64,000 nt of DNA from Pseudomonadota bacterium. Its GTDB lineage: Bacteria > Chloroflexota > UBA5177. Shown here in pieces: positions 43,559 to 51,503 of the stretch. The DNA is taken from NCBI GenBank assembly GCA_021324655.1, contig JAJPIP010000033.1:1-64000 (forward strand). Reading direction: 5' to 3'. Within the stretch, counting starts at the first letter, position 1; each line of letters starts with the position of its first letter. Made by a program: the position numbers and the translations under genes. Below the pieces are notes generated by a model that worked only from the letters and a program-made list of their open reading frames with translations, did no database searches and was not told where the DNA came from.

Positions 43559-43753
43559 TTAGAAGAACCGCCACAGCAAGCGGTAGCCCAGGACGTAGCC
43601 CAGCGAGAGGGCAAGGCCCAGGACTACGGCGAAGGGCCAGTCGCGCAGGACGCCAAAGCCGGCACCGATGGCGAGGGCGATGCCTCCGGCGACGACGGCC
43701 GTCTCGACGGCTGTGATGCGCCGCCGGGGCGTCAGATCCGCGTTATCGCTCAT
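43559..43753 (-). CDS. Small two-helix membrane protein
   Basis: 64 aa with two hydrophobic helices (AVVAGGIALAIGAGFGVL; FAVVLGLALSLGYVLGYRLL). AGGAGG lies upstream of two adjacent ATGs (43756, 43753). It follows the Cys-rich precursor gene after 11 bases. By position it could be an immunity or export helper for that product; this is inference. Confidence 0.6.
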   Translation of the reverse strand: MSDNADLTPRRRITAVETAVVAGGIALAIGAGFGVLRDWPFAVVLGLALSLGYVLGYRLLWRFF

Positions 43754-43764
43754 CATCAGCCTCC

Positions 43765-44550
43765 TCAGTAACAGACCCACATTGCGTAGTAGACGCAGAA
43801 GCCGCAGACCGCGTAGACGCACTCGAGCCAGGCGGGTCCCGCCCACAGGCAGCCAATGGCGCCGGGGCCACAGCACCCCACCAGCGCCTTCCAGAAGCAG
43901 CTCCAGTAGTCATCGACCACGACGATCTGCCCGTTCACGACCGAGAGCCCGGTCGTCTTGATGTACTGGGAGGCCGCCTCCAGACTGTCGGTCGGGCCAG
44001 AGTCACGGAGGTAGTGGATGATATCGCCCTGGACGCGCTCCTCACCGGAGACCGTGCGCGACCAGGCGATGAGCGCATGGTCCTTGCTGCCGTCCCGGGC
44101 CGTGAAGACGAGGGCCAGCATCTCCGAGCCGTCCGGCCGGATCGCACCTTGCGAGTGCCGAGTTGAGAGCTGGAAGCCGTGCCGCTCGATGTAGGAGCGG
44201 ATCAGCCGAGCATCCGGGTTGCGCATGGCCGCGCCAACAAAGGGGTGGAGCTGAGCGCCGCGCAGCGGGGTGATGCCTGTTGTATTCTTGGCATCCGCTC
44301 GAGCGGTCGCGGGCAAGAAGCTCCCGGCGACGAGGGCGGAGGAGAGAGCCGCGGCTTTCGCGAGGAGTTCCCGGCGCGAGAACTCTCCGCTCTGTGAGAG
44401 CACCTGCTCGACCTCGCCGTCGGTCGCACCGTGCTGGCGGGCGAGCACGAGATAGCCGGCGGCACAGCCCTCACATCCCTCCTGCAGCTTGGTCCGGGCC
44501 ATGCGGAGTGCGTCCCGGCGGATCTTCCTCGAATCGCGTGCGCGTGTCAT
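43765..44550 (-). CDS. Tat-type Cys-rich precursor, possible halocin C8-like bacteriocin
   Basis: A 261-aa protein. A short N-terminal domain has a GCEGC pair. Then comes a twin-arginine-type signal (FSRRELLAKAAALSSALVAG) ending near ATARA. A soluble domain of about 120 residues follows. The last 45 residues hold eight cysteines in a hydrophobic Gly/Trp/Tyr-rich tail (CFWKALVGCCGPGAIGC). Halocin C8 precursors have the same order: Tat signal, immunity domain, Cys-rich toxin at the C-terminus. The match is one of layout, not of clear sequence similarity. Confidence 0.55.
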   Translation of the reverse strand: MTRARDSRKIRRDALRMARTKLQEGCEGCAAGYLVLARQHGATDGEVEQVLSQSGEFSRRELLAKAAALSSALVAGSFLPATARADAKNTTGITPLRGAQLHPFVGAAMRNPDARLIRSYIERHGFQLSTRHSQGAIRPDGSEMLALVFTARDGSKDHALIAWSRTVSGEERVQGDIIHYLRDSGPTDSLEAASQYIKTTGLSVVNGQIVVVDDYWSCFWKALVGCCGPGAIGCLWAGPAWLECVYAVCGFCVYYAMWVCY

Positions 44551-44723
44551 GACATCCTTCTTTCGGGTCAGTCGCGTCTTTGGTCGCGTGGATCAGTACA
44601 GCGGCGTGCTCGGGTGACTATGGAATCGCTGTCGCCCTCCTTTCCGTGGGATAGTTGGGGCTGAAGTCATCCCATGCGCGAGGAGTCCGGTGATTCGACG
44701 ATGGACGACGATCTCCCCTTAGT

Positions 44724-44742
44724 GTTGTATTCAGAATACAAC
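44724..44742. promoter_or_regulatory. Palindromic operator for the XRE regulator
   Basis: GTTGTATTC-A-GAATACAAC is a perfect 9-1-9 palindrome in the gap between the Cys-rich precursor and the XRE gene. A half-site AAATACAAC recurs at about 44754-44762. A low-GC island around it fits a shared promoter. Confidence 0.6.
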
Positions 44743-44796
44743 AACACCGCCACAAATACAACACCCACGCCCCGGTCGTGTGGAAACTAATCCCGC

Positions 44797-45156
44797 ATGG
44801 ACTTCGGGGAGCGCTTGCGGGAGCTGCGGGAAGAGAGAGGCCTGAGCATGCGGCAATTGGCGGAGCGATCCGGCGTCGACGTGGGCGTCATCAGCCGGGT
44901 GGAGCGCGGACAGTACAAGCCGCCGAAGATCACCACGGTCGAGAAGCTGGCGCGAGCGCTGGAGCTCAGTGAGGCCGAAGAGGAGGAATTGCTCCAGTTG
45001 TCGGGGCGAACAGGATCTCAGCCGTCAGAAGCCGAACAGCATGTAGCGCGCGGGGAGACAGGGCAAGAAGTTCGTGAGCGTCTGGCCGCTCTGGAGGAGC
45101 GGGTACGGCGGCTTGAAGAGCGGCTCGGAGAGATGGCTGACAACTCCTCGGGTTAG
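44797..45156 (+). CDS. XRE-family regulator with coiled-coil tail
   Basis: A 119-aa protein. The HTH covers residues 5-62 (RLRELREERGLSMRQLAERS, then VISRVERGQYKPPK). A C-terminal coiled coil (RERLAALEERVRRLEERLG) should drive oligomerisation. It is divergent from the Cys-rich precursor gene, and the palindrome between them suggests control of both. Confidence 0.85.
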   Translation: MDFGERLRELREERGLSMRQLAERSGVDVGVISRVERGQYKPPKITTVEKLARALELSEAEEEELLQLSGRTGSQPSEAEQHVARGETGQEVRERLAALEERVRRLEERLGEMADNSSG

Positions 45157-45228
45157 AGAGAGAACGCATCTTCGGAGGTACCTACACGGGCCCTCATCTG
45201 GGTGGAGATGTCCGTCAAGGATGAGGGT

Positions 45229-45420
45229 TCATGGGTGCCAGAGAACCAGGATGACTCCGAATATCGAGCCGACAATGCCGAGGAAACCCAGCACCTTGAA
45301 CAGCCAATGGTCTGTCACTACTTCCACGAAACCGTGAACGGTTGCTCCGTACTGCTCGCGAAAGCTGGTGTTTGTCTTCAGGGAATCCTCTTCGGCAAGA
45401 ACCGCGAGGCTGTGAAGGAG
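45229..45420 (-). CDS. Possible small membrane protein or remnant
   Basis: On the minus strand a frame reads FREQYGATVHGFVEVV and then DHWLFKVLGFLGIVGSIFGV to a stop at 45229. It looks like the C-terminus of a small membrane protein. I find no convincing start upstream, so it may be a fragment. The plus-strand frame over the same bases looks like its shadow. Confidence 0.3.
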   Translation of the reverse strand, partial: LLHSLAVLAEEDSLKTNTSFREQYGATVHGFVEVVTDHWLFKVLGFLGIVGSIFGVILVLWHP

Positions 45421-45431
45421 AATTAACTTCG

Positions 45432-45701
45432 GTGGACCTCTTGACGATCTTCGGCGCCTTGGCGGTGACCGCGATGCTCGTGTTCTATGCCCTGGAGAGC
45501 CGCTCCGCCGCCTTCGTGCTGGCCTTCGCCGCCGCCTGTCTTGCGTCCTCCGTCTACGGCTTCCTGCAAGGCGCCTGGCCCTTCGGCGTGGTTGAGTTCA
45601 TCTGGTCGGGCGTTGGTCTCCGTCGCTGGTGGATGCGTACGCACTACCTTCCAGGCCACGTGGGTGTTCCCGACGGTACCGGGCCGGACAACCGGCCTTG
45701 A
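45432..45701 (+). CDS. Small membrane protein, paralogue A
   Basis: 89 aa with two or three membrane helices. The core LESRSAAFVLAFAAACLASS, followed by VYGFLQGAWPFGVVE, is nearly identical to the protein at 55.6-55.9 kb. The start is GTG at 45432 with AAGGAG 11 bases upstream. It borders the mercury block, and the second copy ends the arsenic block. Function unknown. Confidence 0.65.
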   Translation: MDLLTIFGALAVTAMLVFYALESRSAAFVLAFAAACLASSVYGFLQGAWPFGVVEFIWSGVGLRRWWMRTHYLPGHVGVPDGTGPDNRP

Positions 45702-45715
45702 CGTCTCTTCGTGTC

Positions 45716-47059
45716 TCAGAGCTGCTTCCGCAATTGCTGAATCGGGGAGAGGTAGAGGCGAGTAAAGGTCGGGAAGGCCAGGATGGTATCGTCGAGAACG
45801 TCGATGGGAACCCGAGCACGGATGGCGAGCGTCGCCCATTGGATCCACTCGCCCGCGAGCGGACCCGCTGCCCAGGCACCCACCAGCACCTGGTCGTGTC
45901 GGTCCGCCAGCAGGTGTAACGCTCCCTCGTATCCCTTCCCGTAGGTATCGGTACGAGCCGCTTCCTCCAGCTCTGCGTGCGCCTGCACGATCTCCACACC
46001 CTCCGGCGCTGTGGCGGGGTCGGTCACACCCACGGAGGCGATCTCGGGATCGGTGAAGGTCACCGCCGGGATGTCGCTGTAGTTGGCGGAACGGGGCTTA
46101 CCGAGGATATCGGCAGTGGCGATCTGGGCCTGATAGGCGGCGACGTGCGTGAACATGGCGACACCCGTCACATCCCCGACCGCCCAGACGTTCTCCGCCG
46201 CCCGGCAGTGCTCGTCGATGTGGATGCCCTGCTCGGTCGTTTTCACGCCCACCCGATCCAGGCCCAGGCCATCGACCAGCGCGTGCCGGCCGGTCGCGAC
46301 CATGACCACCTCTGCGGTGAGTCGCGTCCCATCGTCCAGCGTGACGGTTCGGCCGGTCTCACCGCACTCGACTTTGGTAGCCTTCTTGCAGAGGTGGAGC
46401 GTGATCCCGTCCCTCTCGAAACGCCGCTGCAGGTATGTCGCCGCATCGGGACTCTCGTGTCCCAGGAGTTGGTTCGCCTCTTCCACGATCGTCACCGTAG
46501 CGCCGAAACTCCGAAACACCTGTCCCAGCTCGCTGCCGACCGCCCCTCCGCCCAGGATTATCACGCTCTTCGGTACCTCCTGGAAGGAAGTGCCTTTGCG
46601 GTTGGTCCAGTATCCGGCCTCCTTGAGCCCCTCGATCGGCGGGATGCTGTTTTCCGAGCCGGTCGAGACGATGATGCGCCTGGTCTGGAGCGTGTGACCG
46701 TTGACCTGCACCTGACCCGGTCCAGCGATACGGGCCTCACCTCGGAGGAAGGCGATCCCGGCCTTCTGGAAGCCCTCAACCTGCTTCGCGTCATCCCAGT
46801 CCCGCACCATCCAGTTGCGGTAGGGGGCGACCTGGGAGAAGTCGAGCTGAGGCGTGCTCGTGCCCGGTTCGTGCTCCGCATCCTGTGTGATGGTTCCGGG
46901 CCGCAGGAGCGTCTTGCTCGGCATGCAGCCCCAGTAGGCGCAGAGGCCGCCAACCAGTTCCTTCTCGACCACAGCCACCGTCATGCCTGCATCGTTGAGC
47001 GCCCAGGCGACGCCTTCGCCACCGGTTCCCGCGCCGATCACCACCGCGTCGTACTCCAC
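45716..47059 (-). CDS. Flavin-dependent disulfide oxidoreductase (mercuric reductase-like)
   Basis: A 447-aa protein. FAD-binding IGAGTGGEGVA is at the start, the redox-active pair in GGLCAYWGCMPSK, an NAD(P) motif in ILGGGAVGSELG and a second FAD segment in WAVGDVTG. There is no N-terminal metal-binding domain and no C-terminal Cys pair. The usual HPT of the dimer-interface histidine reads FPT, so the reaction may differ from lipoamide or mercuric reduction. The start is GTG at 47059, ten bases after the selenocysteine glutaredoxin-like gene. It is likely to work with it. Confidence 0.8.
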   Translation of the reverse strand: MEYDAVVIGAGTGGEGVAWALNDAGMTVAVVEKELVGGLCAYWGCMPSKTLLRPGTITQDAEHEPGTSTPQLDFSQVAPYRNWMVRDWDDAKQVEGFQKAGIAFLRGEARIAGPGQVQVNGHTLQTRRIIVSTGSENSIPPIEGLKEAGYWTNRKGTSFQEVPKSVIILGGGAVGSELGQVFRSFGATVTIVEEANQLLGHESPDAATYLQRRFERDGITLHLCKKATKVECGETGRTVTLDDGTRLTAEVVMVATGRHALVDGLGLDRVGVKTTEQGIHIDEHCRAAENVWAVGDVTGVAMFTHVAAYQAQIATADILGKPRSANYSDIPAVTFTDPEIASVGVTDPATAPEGVEIVQAHAELEEAARTDTYGKGYEGALHLLADRHDQVLVGAWAAGPLAGEWIQWATLAIRARVPIDVLDDTILAFPTFTRLYLSPIQQLRKQL

Positions 47060-47069
47060 GTCGTCCCCT

Positions 47070-47306
47070 TTATCCCGCCAGCAAGGCGTCTAGCTTTGTC
47101 CGATCGAATCCCACCACGACCTCACCGTCGATGACGGTGACCGGCGTGGTCATGTAGCCGAGCTTTTCCAGGTCGCCCATCGCGTCCTCATCGGCCGCTA
47201 CATCTCGTGTCGTGTACGAGACGCCTCTCTGTGAAAGAAACTCTTCCACTTTGGTACAGAAGAGTCAGCCGCCACTCTGGATGTAGACGACGATCTGCTT
47301 GCCCAT
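47070..47306 (-). CDS. Glutaredoxin-like protein with probable selenocysteine (UxxC)
   Basis: A 78-aa thioredoxin-fold protein if the TGA at 47267-47265 is read through. The motif is GG-U-LFC, with Sec14 and Cys17 in place of CxxC. Flanking sequence on both sides reads as one glutaredoxin: IVVYIQSGG before, and TKVEEFLSQRGVSYTT, MTTPVTVIDGEVVVGF after. A cis-Pro (TTP) is present. A hairpin beginning 16 bases after the TGA fits a bacterial SECIS. It is followed by the flavin reductase and lies in the mercury block. SelA, SelB and tRNA-Sec genes are not in the window. Confidence 0.75.
47231..47249 (-). promoter_or_regulatory. SECIS-like hairpin
   Basis: GTGGAAGA pairs with TCTTTCAC to give eight pairs (one G-U) around a GTT loop. 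The loop starts 23 bases after the TGA and has G first. Known bacterial SECIS rules ask for a G among the first two loop bases and a spacing of roughly 16-37 bases, and both hold. Confidence 0.6.
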
Positions 47307-47316
47307 CCCCTGCCTC

Positions 47317-47601
47317 TCACCCACGTCGGACCCCTTCAACCACCTCCGATGCCGCTGGGTACTCGATCGCCTCCAGCGCCTCGCGGATCGTTGCCAGGCC
47401 GATACGCTCCGGATCGTAAAAGACGATGAGCTTCCCGATGGCCTGCTCGATCACCACGGCATCGATACCGGGCCAGGATGTTAGTTCCTGGGTAATAATG
47501 TCCTCGGCCAGGGTGGCACAGCAGCCGGATGCCACCACCGGGTCCTCGATGAGGCGGGGGACGGCGAGAGTGATGCTGGCCGACCTGTTAGGGGCGAGCA
47601 T
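47317..47601 (-). CDS. HMA-like heavy-metal-binding protein
   Basis: 94 aa. The fold pattern (ITLAVPRLIED, IDAVVIEQAIGKLIVFYDP, IREALEAIEYPA) is that of a heavy-metal-associated ferredoxin-like domain. The expected CxxC is replaced by an adjacent GCC. It probably carries metal in the cytoplasm to the reductases. Its start overlaps the membrane protein gene upstream by 14 bases. Confidence 0.65.
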   Translation of the reverse strand: MLAPNRSASITLAVPRLIEDPVVASGCCATLAEDIITQELTSWPGIDAVVIEQAIGKLIVFYDPERIGLATIREALEAIEYPAASEVVEGVRRG

Positions 47602-48103
47602 CTTGCCGTCCCAACCAGAGCAGGATCGAGGCGGCCAGTGCCGCTGTCACGCCGAAGACGAGATGGCCGACGAAGGCGCGGAGGTGGGTAACCAGCGGGT
47701 AGGCGCTGTCCGGCGCGCTGAAGCCAAAGGCTGGCGTCATCCCTTCATCCACTACGACCCACATTACGGTGCCGCTGATGGCACCGGCGAAGAGCGGGGT
47801 GAGTTTGGTGCGCCGTTGGAAGACGGCCGTCAGGGCGCCCCAGCCCATGCCCAGGCCATAGTGGAAGAAGATCGTGCCCACGGTCTTGAGCTGCTGCTCG
47901 TCCAGGTGCAGGCCGAGCACCTCCGTGGTCCTATGCGCCGCGATGTCGTAGGGAGGACCGGGCCGCACCCGGTCCTCCTGCTGTCGGGCCTCCGCCGATT
48001 CCATCGCGTACAGCTTCATCTCCACCGGCTCCATCACTTTGGTGCCCACGTAGCCGCCGATCAGGCCGGCAGCGATCTCGGCTACGAGCTGTTTCATCCT
48101 CAT
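47588..48103 (-). CDS. DUF1440/YagU-like membrane protein
   Basis: 171 aa with about four membrane helices (IAAGLIGGYVGTKVMEPVEM; FAGAISGTVMWVVVDE; LVFGVTAALAASILLWLG). The build resembles DUF1440/YagU proteins. The start at 48103 has AAGGAG eight bases upstream. It heads the minus-strand half of the mercury block and is divergent from the MerT-like gene. Confidence 0.55.
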   Translation of the reverse strand: MRMKQLVAEIAAGLIGGYVGTKVMEPVEMKLYAMESAEARQQEDRVRPGPPYDIAAHRTTEVLGLHLDEQQLKTVGTIFFHYGLGMGWGALTAVFQRRTKLTPLFAGAISGTVMWVVVDEGMTPAFGFSAPDSAYPLVTHLRAFVGHLVFGVTAALAASILLWLGRQDARP

Positions 48104-48278
48104 GACCGCATCTCCTTGTTGCGTGTACGAGGACACCGCAAGATGCATACCTGTATCAGAATTGCCTGATGTCCGTCAGCGCGCCACACCGGTGCGGCGC
48201 CTATTCGGAGAGGAGAGCGATGGGGCCTCGGACTCCTCAGCTTGTCTCCATCACATATTCATGATATTCTCGGTCAGC

Positions 48279-48298
48279 ACATCACAGATTTCTGATGT
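48279..48298. promoter_or_regulatory. Candidate ArsR-type operator in the mer divergent region
   Basis: ACATCA and TGATGT form an inverted repeat with an eight-base spacer, directly before the MerT-like gene. Another TGATGT lies near 48169. ArsR-family repressors bind such sites; the ArsR gene at 52.8 kb is the likely regulator. Confidence 0.4.
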
Positions 48299-48311
48299 AG
48301 GGGTGAGACGC

Positions 48312-48563
48312 ATGGCGAGAGATGGGGATCGAGCAGGGCTGGGTGCCGGCGTTCTGGCGGTCGTCGCCATGACGCTGTGCTGCGCGGGCCCGCTCCTCAT
48401 CGTCGCCCTCGGGGCGTTGATCGCGGCTGCTGGCTGGGCGGTCCTCGGGCTTAGCGCCGGAGCCATCCTCCTCATCCTCGCGATGGCCCTTGCCGTGTAC
48501 CGCCGGATTTCCCGACCGCCAGCCGCATCACCACCCTCCCCATCGTCACAGCACACGGACTAA
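48312..48563 (+). CDS. MerT/MerF-like small mercury transporter
   Basis: 83 aa with two membrane helices. The first contains a vicinal cysteine pair, MTLCCAGPLLIVALGAL, as in MerT/MerF/MerC. It would bring mercuric ion into the cell for MerA. GGGGTGAG lies upstream of the ATG. merA follows after 11 bases. Confidence 0.75.
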   Translation: MARDGDRAGLGAGVLAVVAMTLCCAGPLLIVALGALIAAAGWAVLGLSAGAILLILAMALAVYRRISRPPAASPPSPSSQHTD

Positions 48564-48574
48564 GGAGGATGCCC

Positions 48575-50224
48575 GTGACCGATACCATACAGATGAAGAT
48601 TGCGGGTATGACCTGCAGTCACTGCGAGCAGACGGTCGAGCAGGCCCTCTCGACGGCAGGGGCGACGGATGCATCTGCCGACTTCCGACGCGGTCAGGCC
48701 ACATTCCAGTGGTCCGACGACAAGGATCTCGGGAGCGCCAAGGATGCGGTCGCCCAGGCCGGCTACCAACCGGAGGGCGTCCAGGTGCTGAAGGGGAGCA
48801 GCGAGCGAGCGAGAGCACGATCTGACGGTGGAGGTTGGAACCTCGCTATCCTCGGCTCCGGCTCCGCGGCCTTTGCGGCGGCTATCCGGGCCCGAGATGC
48901 GGGGGCACGCGTCGTCATGATCGAGCAGAGCACCCTAGGCGGGACCTGCGTCAACGTCGGCTGCGTTCCCTCCAAGGCCACGGTGGCCGCCGCCGATCTC
49001 TACTATCGGGCCGGACATAACCCGTTCGGCGGCACGAGCACTCAAGCTGCCGGCGTTGATCTGAAGGCGCTCGTCGCGCAGAAGGGCGACCTGGTGAGCC
49101 AGATGCGCCGCGAGAAGTACGCCGACCTGGTGGAGGAATATGGCTGGACAGTGCTCCACGGCCGCGCCGCCTTCGCCGATGACACCACCCTGATGGTTGA
49201 CGGCGAGCCCCTCTCCGCTGACCACTACCTCATCGCGACCGGCGCCTCTCCTGCGATCCCGCCCATTCCAGGCCTTCGCGACGTAGGCTATCTGACCAGC
49301 ACCACCGCCCTGGAGCTCACTGAGCTGCCGGAGTCCCTGGTCGTGATCGGCGCCAATGCCATCGGCCTGGAGATGGGCCAGCTCTTCCTCCACCTGGGCT
49401 CGAGAGTGACCTTTCTGGAGGTGGTGGACCGCATTGCACCGTTTGAGGAGCCGGAGATCAGCGCGGCGCTGACCAAGGTGCTGACCGACCAGGGGGCGGA
49501 GGTGCTGGCCAGCGCCCACATCCTCCAAGTCGAGAGACACGGCGAACAGCGCCGAGTACAGGTCGAGATGGGACCTAAGACGCGCGTCATCGAAGCAGCC
49601 CAGGTGCTCGTCGCGACGGGGCGGCGTCCGAATACGGCGCATCTCCAACTCGATCACGCCGGGATCAAGACCGATGGGCGCGGCAGCGTCACCGTGGACG
49701 AGCACCTGCAAACCAGCAATCGCCGGGTCTGGGCCGCTGGCGACGTGACCGGGGCGCCCCAGTTTGTCTACGTCTCCGCCTACCAGGGCACGGTTGCCGC
49801 CGACAATATGCTCAACAGCAACAGCCGCATCGTCGATCTCTCGGCCCTGCCCCGCGTCACCTTCACCACACCGCAGATCGCGAGCGTCGGAATGACCGAG
49901 CAGGACGCGGCGCGCGAAGGCTACGCGCCCAAGACCTCGCTCCTCCCCCTCAGCGCCGTCCCCCGCGCGCTGGTCAATCAGGAGACGCGCGGTCTCTTCA
50001 AGCTGGTGGCCGACGAGGTCACCGACAAACTGCTGGGCGTCCACATCCTGGCGGACAACGCCGGTGACGTCATCTATTCCGGCGTGCTGGCGATCAAGTT
50101 CAACCTGACTGTCACCGACATTACCACCACCTTCGATCCGTATCTAACCATGGCCGAGGGCTTCAAGCTGGCGGCGCAGACCTTCGGCAAGGACGTCAGT
50201 AAGCTGTCCTGCTGCGCGGCGTAA
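48575..50224 (+). CDS. merA: Mercury(II) reductase MerA
   Basis: A 549-aa protein from GTG 48575. An N-terminal HMA domain has GMTCSHC. The FAD motif is ILGSGSAAFAAAI, the active-site pair GGTCVNVGCVPSK, and the NADPH motif VIGANAIGLEMG. The C-terminal vicinal Cys pair (SKLSCCAA) hands mercury to the active site. It reduces Hg(II) to volatile Hg(0). The ribosome site AAGGAGG touches ATG 48569 directly but is six bases before GTG 48575, so the GTG is preferred. Confidence 0.95.
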   Translation: MTDTIQMKIAGMTCSHCEQTVEQALSTAGATDASADFRRGQATFQWSDDKDLGSAKDAVAQAGYQPEGVQVLKGSSERARARSDGGGWNLAILGSGSAAFAAAIRARDAGARVVMIEQSTLGGTCVNVGCVPSKATVAAADLYYRAGHNPFGGTSTQAAGVDLKALVAQKGDLVSQMRREKYADLVEEYGWTVLHGRAAFADDTTLMVDGEPLSADHYLIATGASPAIPPIPGLRDVGYLTSTTALELTELPESLVVIGANAIGLEMGQLFLHLGSRVTFLEVVDRIAPFEEPEISAALTKVLTDQGAEVLASAHILQVERHGEQRRVQVEMGPKTRVIEAAQVLVATGRRPNTAHLQLDHAGIKTDGRGSVTVDEHLQTSNRRVWAAGDVTGAPQFVYVSAYQGTVAADNMLNSNSRIVDLSALPRVTFTTPQIASVGMTEQDAAREGYAPKTSLLPLSAVPRALVNQETRGLFKLVADEVTDKLLGVHILADNAGDVIYSGVLAIKFNLTVTDITTTFDPYLTMAEGFKLAAQTFGKDVSKLSCCAA

Positions 50225-50237
50225 TCAGGAGGAAACC

Positions 50238-50882
50238 ATGCTGAACGATGCCGATGTAGCCGCGACCTGGCTCGACCGGTCCACGCTGCCGCCCCTGGAG
50301 GAATGCGTGCTGTCCGAGGCCTTCTGGCGGCTCCTTGCCGGGAACCCTGTCCTCCCGACCGATATCTGCGGTGCCACAAACCTCTTGCCGCAAGATGTGG
50401 AGAACATCCTGACGACCCTGCAAGCCGAGCGCTGTCTGCGGCGCGATGCGTCAGGAGCCGTGGTGGCAGCTCGGGGTCTGATGACCGCTCCCTCCACGCA
50501 TCTCCTGGTCACCAATCGGGGCAGCGTCTACACGCAATGCACGGTCGATGCCGTCGGCATTCCGGCGGCGCTCGGTCTGGCGGCGGGGGTCGAGGACCAC
50601 TGCGCCTCCTGCGGCAACCGCGTGGACGCGACGATCAGCCAGGCGCGCGACGTGACGACTGATCCGGCCTCGGCCGTCATCGTGATGGCGCGCTGCGACT
50701 CGTGGGCGGAAGACGGCATCCCGACCGTCTGCCGCGAGACGAACTTTTTCTGCTCGCGCGATCATGCCGACGCGTGGCAGCGGGAGCGGGCGACCCTGCC
50801 TGGGACGATTCTTTCTCCCTCGGAGGCGGCTGCGATCGGGCGGAGGATCTGGGGCCCGTTCGCGCGGGAGGAGCAGCCATGA
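50238..50882 (+). CDS. merB: Organomercurial lyase MerB
   Basis: A 214-aa protein. The N-terminal winged-helix-like region precedes the catalytic domain. The first active Cys and Asp are in YTQCTVDAVGIP and the second Cys is in NFFCSRDHADAW, matching Cys96/Asp99/Cys159 of MerB. It cleaves carbon-mercury bonds and passes Hg(II) to MerA. AGGAGG precedes the ATG. An extra CASC pair lies at about residue 117. Confidence 0.9.
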   Translation: MLNDADVAATWLDRSTLPPLEECVLSEAFWRLLAGNPVLPTDICGATNLLPQDVENILTTLQAERCLRRDASGAVVAARGLMTAPSTHLLVTNRGSVYTQCTVDAVGIPAALGLAAGVEDHCASCGNRVDATISQARDVTTDPASAVIVMARCDSWAEDGIPTVCRETNFFCSRDHADAWQRERATLPGTILSPSEAAAIGRRIWGPFAREEQP

Positions 50883-51490
50883 AACTGACGCCGGTCTCCG
50901 TCACGGTCCTTCTCATCTGCCTCGCCCTCAGCACGGCCGCGTCGGTGTCGGGAACAACGCCGGCATCGGCCCGTGCCGCGATCCACCGAACGGCTGAGAT
51001 ACAGTCGCTTGCCGGCTACTTTCCTGCTGCCCGGCAGTACCCGGCCGGGTACAAAGCCATGGCGGTTCAGCAGTATTCGAATCCGGGTCAGCTGTTCACG
51101 AATGGGAACGTCTCGCTGGCGCGGCGCGATCGCCTCATGATGGGTGCCATGCAAACCGCGATCAACCGGCATGATGTCGTGGCGACGATCATGATCGCGC
51201 GTTTTCGCACCCCGACGCCGGCTCGCCGGTTCAGTTCCTCAGTCCAGTCCGATGTCACTCCAGACGACAAGGAGAAGAGCGGGACAATCCGCAGTCTCGG
51301 TTCGACCCGAGCGCGGTACGTGACTGGGGACTGTGCCGGGTGCGGCCCCACCGCGCCGCCGCTCTATCAAGTGTTCTTCGCGCGTGGTCCCATCTTTGTC
51401 GAGATAAGCACACAGCCCCGCGATCAGACCGCGACCCAGTATCTCGCGAGGCTAATCGACGGCAAGCTGAAGAGCCGAGGATTCCGGTAG
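50879..51490 (+). CDS. Exported protein of unknown function in the mer operon
   Basis: A 203-aa protein with a signal peptide (VTVLLICLALSTAASVSG). The mature domain has a CAGCG pair at about residue 152. Its ATG overlaps the merB stop (ATGA), so it is part of the mer operon. A metal-binding or stress-sensing role is possible but unproven. Confidence 0.65.
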   Translation: MKLTPVSVTVLLICLALSTAASVSGTTPASARAAIHRTAEIQSLAGYFPAARQYPAGYKAMAVQQYSNPGQLFTNGNVSLARRDRLMMGAMQTAINRHDVVATIMIARFRTPTPARRFSSSVQSDVTPDDKEKSGTIRSLGSTRARYVTGDCAGCGPTAPPLYQVFFARGPIFVEISTQPRDQTATQYLARLIDGKLKSRGFR

Positions 51491-51503
51491 GAGGCAGACA
51501 CCA

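Noticed and set aside
45202-45426. Plus-strand 74-codon frame before paralogue A
   Set aside because: It looks like the shadow of a membrane-protein-like frame on the other strand and has unusual composition.
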